From the NCBI GenBank assembly GCA_964625015.1, contig CAZUZI010000004.1, positions 1 through 64,000 of the forward strand: a DNA stretch of 64,000 nt, written 5' to 3'. The notes beneath the pieces are model-generated. The model made no database searches. It had not been told where the DNA came from and worked only from the letters and a program-made list of their open reading frames with translations. Of the stretch, positions 7,963 through 16,246 are shown piece after piece (position 1 is the first letter of the stretch; each line of letters begins with the position of its first letter). Both the position numbers and the translations under genes were made by a program. This stretch comes from UBA5209 sp964625015 (GTDB lineage Bacteria > Patescibacteriota > Dojkabacteria > SC72).

Positions 7963-8921
7963 ATGTCAAAAATACTCAACATGAATTCCCAAAAAGGAAA
8001 AGANNNNNNNNNNNNNNNNNNNNNNNNNNNNNNNNNNNNNNNNNNNNNNNNNNNNNNNNNNNNNNNNNNNNNNNNNNNNNNNNNNNNNNNNNNNNNNNNN
8101 NNNTTATCTCTATGGTTGTTATCCCATTTGCAGATCAATTGGGTGGGTTAGTTAAAGCGGTACCTGATTGGATAAAGAATTTTACATCTGATTTTAGTGG
8201 TATAAATCTTTTTGGGTATATGTTTGATACAAGTATCCTAAATGGATTTGTTACTGATATTATTGGTAGATTTACGATGTTAGAAAATTTTGAGAATATT
8301 GCTGGGACAGTTGGATCACTCTTTAGTACTACTGCCCTACTTCTAGCATGTCTTGTATTTTCTATATATTTAGTAATTGATCATGACAATATACTTGAGT
8401 TGGGATTGGTTCGAATAGTGTCTGATACAAAAAGAGAAAGAGTTAAGAAATTGATACTTGATATGGAAAGTAAGGTTGGGAAATGGCTACTTGGGCAGGC
8501 ATTAGTAAGTAGTATTGCAGGAGTAGTAACTGGATCAGCTTTGGCAATCTTAGATGTACCATTTGCACTACCTATGGGTGTATTTGTAGCTCTAATGTCA
8601 GCAGTTCCAACCCTTGGTGCAACTATTGGTGCTATCCCTCCTATATTCGTTTCATTGGTTGTACACGGTCCCGTAACAGCATTTATAGTTATAGCAATCT
8701 TTATCATATATCAACAGATAGAAAACAATTTAATAATTCCTAAGGTTATGGGTAATGTCATGGGCGTAAGACCAATATTCGTAATGTTTGCTGCGGTAAC
8801 ATTCTTCATACTTTTCGGTGTATGGGGTGCTGTATTGGCAGTTCCAACCATAGTAATTGCTAGGATATGCTATGAGTTCTATATAGACTTGCAAAAATTA
8901 CAGGCTAAAGGTAGCATTTAG
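7963..8921 (+). CDS. AI-2E family (PerM-like) membrane permease, gapped
   Basis: The first 14 codons from ATG 7963 and the segment after the N block (8104-8921, about 272 residues) are taken as one gene, because AI-2E family proteins normally have about 60-100 residues before the soluble segment seen here (IPFADQLGGLVKAVPDWI). The rest shows the family pattern: a periplasmic domain, LLLACLVFSIYLVIDH, the conserved stretch PMGVFVALMSAVPTLG, and terminal membrane helices. The two parts are in different frames across the 100 N, so the true gap length must differ from 100. These are general permeases; the name does not prove AI-2 export. Confidence 0.85.
8004..8103. other. Assembly gap (100 N) in the AI-2E family gene
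   Basis: The flanking coding frames are inconsistent with exactly 100 missing bases. The first membrane helices of the permease are lost here. Confidence 0.9.
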
Positions 8922-8947
8922 TAGTTAAAATGACTGCCCTAACTTGA

Positions 8948-11521
8948 ATGCCATCTGATACTTCTAAAATTAATAGATCTCTTTACTATTGGGAAGATTT
9001 CCATTCTAAAAATCTCAAAGAATCTACAATTGGTAGAAAAGGTTTAAGCCTTTTTGAACTTAAGGATATGGATGTTCCTGTTCCAGAATTCTTCGTAATA
9101 TCATCTTCTGTATATGACAAGATTGTATCTGATACATTGCTTAGGGATAGTGAAAAATTACTTGAGAATGGTAGAAATCCAGAAGAATCAGAAGTCCTTA
9201 ATTCATTGCTTAAGAGTGAATTTGATGCCAATTTCATGGAAGAGCTTGTTGCTGCATATACGAGACTTTCTGGTTTTACAGATGCATGGGTATCTGTAAG
9301 ATCATCGGTTGTATTCCCTACTTCACCAGATGTCTCTTTTAGTGGTGTATTTTCAACTGAGCTTAATGTAAGGGGTATAAAGAATCTGGTTGATTCGATA
9401 AAGAAGATATACTCTTCTCTCTTTACTGATGATGTTGTTGCGTATGCATCAACAAAAGGTATAAATCTATCAGATGTTCGCTTAGCCGTTGTAATACAAA
9501 GAATGGTTCAAGCTGAAGTTTCCGGAGTTGCATTTACTGTAGATCCAATAACACAAGACCCAAGCAAATTAAGTATAGAAGCGGTGTTTGGATTAGGAGA
9601 TAGTATCGCACTGGGAGAGCTTACTCCAGATACCTATCTTCTTAACAAAAGAGATCTTTCTGTTCTTGAGAAAAGAATATCTCCACAAGAGTGGATGAAA
9701 GTAAGAGTTATGAGTAGATCAGACAGTAAATCTGGCGTTGAGAAGATAAAGATATCAAATAGCTGGAGTCATAGACAGAAACTTGAAGATAGATATCTTA
9801 AAGAGATTTCAAAGATTGCATTAATAGTCGAAAATAGAGCAAGAAAAGCACAGAATATCGAATGGTTATTAGCAGGTGGTAAGGTATGGATATTACAGAA
9901 TAAAGATCTATATGAAAAGGCCGAAGAATCCGCTATCCTTGCTGATAGTAGAGATTTTGATACATTAGCAGAAGTACTAAAATGGAGTGTAGATAAGTAT
10001 TCAGGTATTGGTATGTTAGAGAGTAAAGCTGTAGAGCATGCTCAAAAGATTGTACAAAATAATAAGCATGAGATTAATTCGTTTACTGAAAAGCTAATAA
10101 ATGCTGCAAAGCAATATATTCCAGAGAAACCGAAGGTTGAAACAGTTGTTTCTCCTTCCAAAAAAGAAGACTTACTTCTAAGTGGTTTAGGTGCAAGTTT
10201 TGGCCAGGTAACTGGTAGTGTAATAGTTTTGGAAAAAGATAAGGATATTGCAATTAGTAAAAATGACATACTTGTAATAAAGAAATATGCATCTGAAATG
10301 GAATCACTAATAGTACACTGTGGAGGTGTAATTATGGAGACAGGTGGTATTACTAGCGATACTGCGATACTGTGCAGGGAGTTTGATATACCTGCTATTG
10401 TTGGAGCAGTAAACGCTTCTTCTATTCTAAAAGATGGTGATACTATCCGTATTGATGGTAATACAGGTTCTGTATATAGGCAGATCAAAATGGTAAAAAA
10501 AGAAGTTACAAATGAGGAGGTACATCCTGTTGTAGAGGCTTACAAAGAGGAGAATTTAAATGGTATTGATCTACTACATTCTACTCAACCTGTTATACAG
10601 CAGGAATCTGAGATATCAACATTGAAAATACCAAAAGATATGTCACTCTCTCCTTCTGCTACAAAGGTATTCATAAATCCTGACGGGAAAATATCTGAAA
10701 TGATTGATTATGTTGGTAACTCTCATGGTTTAGTATATATCGATCTGGATAAGATACTTCTGTCTGTAGGTAGGCATCCTCTTGCATTTGTGGATGATAA
10801 GAAATTTGTAGAATACTCTAAGAATATATCAGAGAAGATATCTGAGATAGCTGATCTTGCACAGGGTAATAGAGTACTTCTTTCAATAGGTTCCTCTACT
10901 GTAGGAGAGTTTAGAGAGATAACAAGAGGTAAAGAATTTGAATCTCACGGTTTAGATAACTCTGCTCACGGTCTCTCCCACTATATTGCAAACAGAGAGT
11001 TACTTAAAAGAGTCCTTATGATTGTTAGAAGAGTTAGGAATGTATATAAGAAGCGTAATCTTGATTTAGCTATACATGCCCCGATGAGTGGTGCCTATGT
11101 AAAAGAATTTAAAAAGAGTCTTTCTGCATCAGGTCTTAGAAGGACATCCACATTCAAAGTATTTACAATAATAGATAGTCCTACAGAAGTCATTATGGCA
11201 GATGATATCCTTGAGGCAAAGATTGATGGCTTTGTATTAAATATGCCTAGGATAGTAAGAGTAATGCAAGGCTTTAATATGGATGATAAAGATGTTAGAT
11301 ACAATCTAGGTGTAAATAGTGCATTTAAGATCGTTGATGCAATTACAGATATTACCCGTGGTCTTTCAAAAGAAATAATTGTAATGGTAGAAAATAACAA
11401 AGATCTCATTAAATACTGTGTACAAGAGGGTGTATATGGTATAAGTGTAAACTATACAGATATAAAAGAAGCAAGGAAATTAGTATCAGATGAAGAGGCA
11501 AAGATAATACTCTCCCGCTAA
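8948..11521 (+). CDS. PEP synthase/PPDK-like protein without catalytic His and Cys
   Basis: The 857 residues follow the PEP synthase order: an ATP-grasp domain (about 25-330; VRSS, FTVDPITQDP, GLGDSIALGELTPDTY), a swivelling phosphohistidine domain (about 405-510), and a C-terminal TIM-barrel-like PEP-binding domain (from about 555). The swivel motif, normally GGxTCHAAI or similar, reads GGITSDTAIL: the phospho-accepting His is Asp471 (codon GAT 10358-10360). In the barrel the usual GxCGQ with its catalytic Cys is replaced by an IVMVENNKD stretch, and the Arg/Asn-rich substrate motifs are gone. The N-terminal nucleotide site looks mostly intact. It is either a pseudoenzyme or a repurposed ATP-binding protein. 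No Shine-Dalgarno sequence is seen. Confidence 0.85.
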   Translation: MPSDTSKINRSLYYWEDFHSKNLKESTIGRKGLSLFELKDMDVPVPEFFVISSSVYDKIVSDTLLRDSEKLLENGRNPEESEVLNSLLKSEFDANFMEELVAAYTRLSGFTDAWVSVRSSVVFPTSPDVSFSGVFSTELNVRGIKNLVDSIKKIYSSLFTDDVVAYASTKGINLSDVRLAVVIQRMVQAEVSGVAFTVDPITQDPSKLSIEAVFGLGDSIALGELTPDTYLLNKRDLSVLEKRISPQEWMKVRVMSRSDSKSGVEKIKISNSWSHRQKLEDRYLKEISKIALIVENRARKAQNIEWLLAGGKVWILQNKDLYEKAEESAILADSRDFDTLAEVLKWSVDKYSGIGMLESKAVEHAQKIVQNNKHEINSFTEKLINAAKQYIPEKPKVETVVSPSKKEDLLLSGLGASFGQVTGSVIVLEKDKDIAISKNDILVIKKYASEMESLIVHCGGVIMETGGITSDTAILCREFDIPAIVGAVNASSILKDGDTIRIDGNTGSVYRQIKMVKKEVTNEEVHPVVEAYKEENLNGIDLLHSTQPVIQQESEISTLKIPKDMSLSPSATKVFINPDGKISEMIDYVGNSHGLVYIDLDKILLSVGRHPLAFVDDKKFVEYSKNISEKISEIADLAQGNRVLLSIGSSTVGEFREITRGKEFESHGLDNSAHGLSHYIANRELLKRVLMIVRRVRNVYKKRNLDLAIHAPMSGAYVKEFKKSLSASGLRRTSTFKVFTIIDSPTEVIMADDILEAKIDGFVLNMPRIVRVMQGFNMDDKDVRYNLGVNSAFKIVDAITDITRGLSKEIIVMVENNKDLIKYCVQEGVYGISVNYTDIKEARKLVSDEEAKIILSR

Positions 11522-11556
11522 CTTGTAGTATTCTTTCATAGGGTAGCTGGATGGGG

Positions 11557-11562
11557 TATAAT
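11557..11562 (+). promoter_or_regulatory. -10 box TATAAT for mutS
   Basis: The 9-nt spacer leads to ATG 11572. The earlier in-frame ATG 11551 lies upstream of this box, so it cannot be on the transcript. Confidence 0.75.
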
Positions 11563-11571
11563 CACATTGCG

Positions 11572-14190
11572 ATGGAAAACCTCAAAGAGACTCCAATGAT
11601 GAGTCAATATATGAAATTCAAGAATCAGTACTCTGATAAAATAGTTCTTTTTCGAATGGGAGATTTTTTTGAAACATTTGGAGAAGACGCAAGATTAACA
11701 TCCAAGATATTAAATATAACTCTAACAACAAGGGATAAAAATACAAACCCTACTCCACTTGCAGGATTTCCTCATAAAGCATTAGAACAATATCTCCCAA
11801 AGTTAATTGAAGCTGGACAGTGTGTTGTAATTGTTGATCAACTTGAGGATCCTAAGCTTGCGCAAGGAATTGTGAAAAGAGGAGTAACAAGAATTGTTAC
11901 CCCAGGAACCTTGGATGGTGATAATGCTAGCTCTATAAAGAATAACTATCTGGTGTCTTTTTTCTCAGAGAAGAAATCCTTAGGGGCTGGTATATGTGAT
12001 GTATCTACAGGTGAATTTTTGTATATAGAGGTAGATAATTCTAAAAGAAATATTGATGGTATTCTCTCATCATATGAACCTGTTGAGATACTTCTTTTAG
12101 AAAATGAAAAGAAGCTTTCATTTCCTACAATACCAGTACAGTTTCAAGCAAAAGGAATTAGTAACAAGGAATATGCTCAGAACAGAATTAAGGAATTTTT
12201 CAATGTAAAAAATATTGAATCTATTGGATTGAACAGGGAGAGTACTTCCTGTAATGCAATTGCTATGATTCTAGGGTATATAGAGGAGACACAATTGATG
12301 GATCCTAAGCATATTCAGAAGCCTAAAAGAGTTAATCTTACTGGTAGTATGCTTCTTGATAGGGCTACTATTAGAAATCTTGAACTAGTATCAAATGCAT
12401 ATAGTGGTGATATCTCTAACTCTCTCTTCTCCGTTATCGATAATACAAATACTTTAATGGGAAGGAGAATGCTCTATTCATGGATTCTTAATCCTTTGAT
12501 ACAGAAAAAAGAGATAGAACAGAGATTAACTGTTGTACAAACTCTTCTCTCTGGCTATGAGAAGGTTCCAAATATAATGGAGTACCTTGCTGATATAAAC
12601 GATATTGAAAGGATTGTTGGAAAGATTGGACTTGCCCGTGCAAATGGTAGAGACCTTAAAGCGTTGCAGATATCTTTGGAAAAGATATTAACACTTAGTA
12701 AGGAAATTGATGATCTTGCTGGTATACAAAATATGTTTAAGGAATATGTTAATGATATCTCTGAAATTTCTGAAAGTATTGAAAAATGTATTGTAGATTC
12801 TCCTCCTACACTGATTACTGAGGGTGGTATTGTAAAGAGCTCTTTCAGTGAGGAGATAGCAGAATTAAGATCTCTCTCTGGTGATAGTAAAGGGTGGATT
12901 AAAGAATTCGAGGAAAGGGAGAAGAAAGATACAGGTATAAATAGCTTAAAAATTGGTTTCAACAAAGTATTTGGATACTATATAGAGGTTACAAGAACTC
13001 ATTTAAGTAAGGTTCCTGATAGATATATTAGGAAGCAAACATTAGTAAATTGTGAGAGATATATTACTGAGGAATTAAAGAACAAAGAGAGTGTGATTCT
13101 TACTGCACAGGAGAAGTTGGCACAGATAGAATACAAGGTATTTATAGATCTAAGAGATTCTTTAATTAAGTATATTGATATTCTTCAATTACTTTCAAAA
13201 GAGATTGCAAGATTTGATATACTCGTTGGTTTTACATATTTGGCATATACAAAAAATTACTCAAAACCAACAATACATGAGATGGGTGAAAAAAATGGAA
13301 TTATTGATATTAAGGGAGGAAGACATCCAATTGTAGAGAATATTGTTGAGGATGAATTTATATCTAATGATACATATCTTGATTTTAATAGTTGTACAAT
13401 GGCGTTACTAACTGGACCTAATATGTCTGGTAAATCAACATATATAAGGCAGGTTGCAACTATTGTTCTACTTGCTCAGATAGGATGCTATGTTCCGGCT
13501 AAGAGTATGGAGCTCTCCATCGTGGACAGAATATTTACTAGGGTTGGTGCATCTGATGATCTCTCTCGTGGTAGATCTACATTTATGGTTGAGATGGATG
13601 AGGCAGCTAATATTGTAAATAACGCTACTAAGTATAGTCTCATTGTTCTTGATGAAGTTGGTAGAGGTACAAGTACATATGATGGTGTAAGTATCGCTTG
13701 GGCATTAGCAGAGTATTTGGTTAATGATGTAAAAGCAAGAACGCTTTTTGCAACGCACTATCATGAACTACTTAAGCTCTCCGAGAAGGTCTCAGATAGA
13801 GTTAAAAACTTTAATGTCCTTGTTGAAGAGGATATTGAAGAAGGTTCTGTAATTTTCCTGCGTAAAATTGTAGAAGGAGGCACTGATAGAAGCTACGGTA
13901 TATATGTTGCCAAGATGGCAGGATTACCAGAAAAGGTAATAAAAAGGGCAAATGAGATATTAGAAGGATTTGAACAGGAGAAAATGTTTAGTAGTAACTC
14001 CACTATTAGAGAAGGGAATATCTCAGAAGTAAAGGCAAGTGTGAATGGTGAGAATAGTAGTACATACCAATTCCCTCTTTTCTACTCTAAAGACTCTGAA
14101 ATTGAGAGAGAAATACAGGAATTAGATTTGGATAACCTTACACCTCTAGATGCATTGAATAGAATATCTCAGTGGAAGAAGAAAGTTTAG
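11572..14190 (+). CDS. mutS: DNA mismatch repair protein MutS
   Basis: MutS recognises mismatches and uses ATP to signal repair. The start is placed at ATG 11572 because TATAAT sits at 11557-11562; this gives 872 residues beginning MENLKETPMMSQY. The mismatch-contacting Phe-x-Glu is present (RMGDFFETF), the clamp and lever helices follow, and the ATPase has Walker A GPNMSGKST and Walker B LDEVGRGTSTYDG with the following THYHEL. No mutL is in the window. The stop TAG overlaps the stop of the convergent response-regulator gene (TTAG at 14187-14190). Confidence 0.97.
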   Translation: MENLKETPMMSQYMKFKNQYSDKIVLFRMGDFFETFGEDARLTSKILNITLTTRDKNTNPTPLAGFPHKALEQYLPKLIEAGQCVVIVDQLEDPKLAQGIVKRGVTRIVTPGTLDGDNASSIKNNYLVSFFSEKKSLGAGICDVSTGEFLYIEVDNSKRNIDGILSSYEPVEILLLENEKKLSFPTIPVQFQAKGISNKEYAQNRIKEFFNVKNIESIGLNRESTSCNAIAMILGYIEETQLMDPKHIQKPKRVNLTGSMLLDRATIRNLELVSNAYSGDISNSLFSVIDNTNTLMGRRMLYSWILNPLIQKKEIEQRLTVVQTLLSGYEKVPNIMEYLADINDIERIVGKIGLARANGRDLKALQISLEKILTLSKEIDDLAGIQNMFKEYVNDISEISESIEKCIVDSPPTLITEGGIVKSSFSEEIAELRSLSGDSKGWIKEFEEREKKDTGINSLKIGFNKVFGYYIEVTRTHLSKVPDRYIRKQTLVNCERYITEELKNKESVILTAQEKLAQIEYKVFIDLRDSLIKYIDILQLLSKEIARFDILVGFTYLAYTKNYSKPTIHEMGEKNGIIDIKGGRHPIVENIVEDEFISNDTYLDFNSCTMALLTGPNMSGKSTYIRQVATIVLLAQIGCYVPAKSMELSIVDRIFTRVGASDDLSRGRSTFMVEMDEAANIVNNATKYSLIVLDEVGRGTSTYDGVSIAWALAEYLVNDVKARTLFATHYHELLKLSEKVSDRVKNFNVLVEEDIEEGSVIFLRKIVEGGTDRSYGIYVAKMAGLPEKVIKRANEILEGFEQEKMFSSNSTIREGNISEVKASVNGENSSTYQFPLFYSKDSEIEREIQELDLDNLTPLDALNRISQWKKKV

Positions 14191-14840
14191 TAGTCAATAT
14201 AGTATCCCTTTCTGTATGTGTTTTTTATGATAGAGTAACCCAGTATATATCTCATCTTTTTCATAAGTCTATGTATGATTACTCGTATACTTTCTTCTTT
14301 AATAGTAGAACATAGATATATTTTTATTTCTTCTGATGTGCAAGGTTTGTCTCTCTCAAGCATATATTTAAGAATCTTAGTTTCTGATTCTGTTAAATCT
14401 ATTTTCTTCCCTGAAACATATGCTGTTTGTATATCTGGATTTAGATATATACAGCCTCTCGAGTATATTTCAAGAATATTCTCATCTGTTAGGTGTATTA
14501 ATTTCTCTAGTCTACAGAGGATACATCCATGATTTATTCTTTTTTGCTCAATATAGTCATTAAGACCACTTTTTATACAATTTGTGATATATGTACTATT
14601 ATTAGGAAGTATTCCAAACAACTTTGTTTTGTAGCCTCTATTTCTTATGTCTTGTAAGAATGTGTATATTCGACTATCTTCTACTTTCTGATTAATTACA
14701 ATGAGATTTACTTTCTCACTTATTAATATCTTCAATGCGGAGGGTATATTGGTACAACTGATTACTTTTATTTCTTTATTTAGTTTTTTAATAGTTGTTT
14801 GTATTTCTGGATAGTTTTCTATCAGTAATACAACTTTTAT
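14187..14840 (-). CDS. OmpR-type response regulator with degenerate receiver, apparent AUA start
   Basis: The C-terminal 90 residues form a winged-helix DNA-binding domain (DLTESETKILKYML, a recognition helix, then the wing KNTYRKGYYI). From TTG 14735 the N-terminus would cut a receiver fold in half. Reading 35 codons further upstream restores it: KVVLLIENYPEIQ is strand and helix 1, IKVISCTNIPSALKIL the next unit. The first codon of that extension is ATA at 14840-14838, two codons after an in-frame TAG, and no ATG, GTG or TTG is available before TTG 14735. The phosphorylated Asp is Asn50 (NLIVINQ), so control is probably not by phosphorylation. It follows hisS on the same strand. A sequence error in the start codon cannot be excluded. 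Confidence 0.7.
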   Translation of the reverse strand: MKVVLLIENYPEIQTTIKKLNKEIKVISCTNIPSALKILISEKVNLIVINQKVEDSRIYTFLQDIRNRGYKTKLFGILPNNSTYITNCIKSGLNDYIEQKRINHGCILCRLEKLIHLTDENILEIYSRGCIYLNPDIQTAYVSGKKIDLTESETKILKYMLERDKPCTSEEIKIYLCSTIKEESIRVIIHRLMKKMRYILGYSIIKNTYRKGYYIDY

Positions 14841-14881
14841 TAGCTATTGAGATGATAATTAAGTAACTGAATCTATATGAA

Positions 14882-16174
14882 TTATGCTATCTTGTCTATG
14901 ATATCCTCTTTCTTAATTCTGAACACTTCTTTTGTAAACATGTTTTTTAGTTGTACAATACCATCTTTTATTTCGTCTTCACCCATTATTATTGTCCAAG
15001 GGATTGATTTTTTATCTGCATATTGTAGCTGCTTACCTAGCTTTATAGCAGTTAATTGCATTAATGTATTAATTCCATTATTTCTCAAATAGTTTACAAG
15101 TGTGGAAGTCTGCTTGTACAGTGTGTTATCCATTAATGTAACGAACACCTGTGTATCTGTTTTTAATGATGGAAGTAAATTGTATGTTTTAAGATAGTCT
15201 AAGGTCGTAACATCACCCCACCCTAATCCAAAAGCAGGTAATTTCTCTTGGTTAAAAATATCTAGTAAATTATCATACCTACCACCGCCGAAAAGTGCTC
15301 TTGGATTCTCTTTACTACCGATATCAAACATTTCCATTACTGTTCCTGTGTAGTACGCTAATCCTCTCATTATATATGGTGAGAACTTAATGTTTTTGAT
15401 ACCTAGACTTTTTGCATAGTCAAAAAGTGTAAGTAATTCATCTGCACCTCTACATGAGTCTCTAATCGCTTCTAAATCTTTCAATTCCCAATTAAGATAT
15501 TCATTTATCTCTGTTCTTTGATCACCATTTAACCCTATCTCAGCAAGATGTTCATTGAAATCTTTACTGTCAATTTTAAGATAGTTATCTATAGCCCTTG
15601 CTAGTAATGTCTTCTTTTCATCATCGAGTTTTAATATGTCAGTGACAAGGTAATCAAACAGATATCTATTGCTTATCTTTAATTCAAATGTACCCCTTTT
15701 TGCTTTTAATTCACTCATTACTTTCATTACAAACTGTATTATCTCAATTTCTGCTTCTACTGTAGGTACTCCTAATATATCGATATTTAATTGTACAAAT
15801 TCTCTTGTTCTCCCCCTTTGTGGTTTTTCATATCTATAGAATTTACCTATATTAAACCACCTTATTGGAAGTGTCAGTTCATTTCTCTTTGCTGCAATCA
15901 TTCTTGCTAAGGATGGTGTCATCTCCGGCCTAAGTGCGATCTCTCTACCTGCCCTATCTGTAAAACTAAAGAGCTGATTACCTGCAAGCTCTTCTCCAGA
16001 CTTAACTTTGTAAAGTAGTGATTCCTCAAGTATTGGTGTCTCATACTCTTCATATCCAAACTCTTTTGCAACTTTTCTCCAGATATCTAAAAGATATCTC
16101 TTGGTAATCATATCTACTGGGTATGTATCTGCTGTTCCTTTATACGGTTGTGTTGATAGTTTTCTCTTTTCCAT
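14882..16174 (-). CDS. hisS: Histidyl-tRNA synthetase
   Basis: Class II synthetase charging tRNA-His; 430 residues, normal length. Visible motifs: motif 1 region PYKGTADTYP, motif 2 FYRYEKPQRGRTREF, His-binding GLAYYTGTVMEMF, motif 3 region ALFGGGRYDNLL, and a C-terminal anticodon domain. TATAAT with a TG extension ends 6 nt before the ATG, so the message is probably leaderless. The response-regulator gene follows about 40 nt downstream and is probably cotranscribed. Confidence 0.97.
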   Translation of the reverse strand: MEKRKLSTQPYKGTADTYPVDMITKRYLLDIWRKVAKEFGYEEYETPILEESLLYKVKSGEELAGNQLFSFTDRAGREIALRPEMTPSLARMIAAKRNELTLPIRWFNIGKFYRYEKPQRGRTREFVQLNIDILGVPTVEAEIEIIQFVMKVMSELKAKRGTFELKISNRYLFDYLVTDILKLDDEKKTLLARAIDNYLKIDSKDFNEHLAEIGLNGDQRTEINEYLNWELKDLEAIRDSCRGADELLTLFDYAKSLGIKNIKFSPYIMRGLAYYTGTVMEMFDIGSKENPRALFGGGRYDNLLDIFNQEKLPAFGLGWGDVTTLDYLKTYNLLPSLKTDTQVFVTLMDNTLYKQTSTLVNYLRNNGINTLMQLTAIKLGKQLQYADKKSIPWTIIMGEDEIKDGIVQLKNMFTKEVFRIKKEDIIDKIA

Positions 16175-16180
16175 AGCTTG

Positions 16181-16186
16181 ATTATA
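16181..16186 (-). promoter_or_regulatory. Extended -10 TGATATAAT for hisS
   Basis: Minus-strand TATAAT preceded by TGA, with a 6-nt spacer to ATG 16174. The same CTATGATATAAT string occurs before def. Confidence 0.75.
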
Positions 16187-16234
16187 TCATAGTTAAGAAA
16201 GATCAAAGGGGTTGATATATTAGGAACTTCGAAG

Positions 16235-16240
16235 TAATAT
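16235..16240 (+). promoter_or_regulatory. -10-like TAATAT for PBP1A
   Basis: The spacer to ATG 16247 is 6 nt. A second possible box, TACAAT at 16255-16260, would fit a start at ATG 16265 but with only 4 nt, so the first is preferred. Confidence 0.45.
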
Positions 16241-16246
16241 CTAGAG

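Noticed and set aside
8948..11521. Rifampin phosphotransferase as an alternative name for the PEP-synthase-like gene
   Set aside because: That family also needs the phosphohistidine, which is Asp here, and its domain order and barrel region differ.
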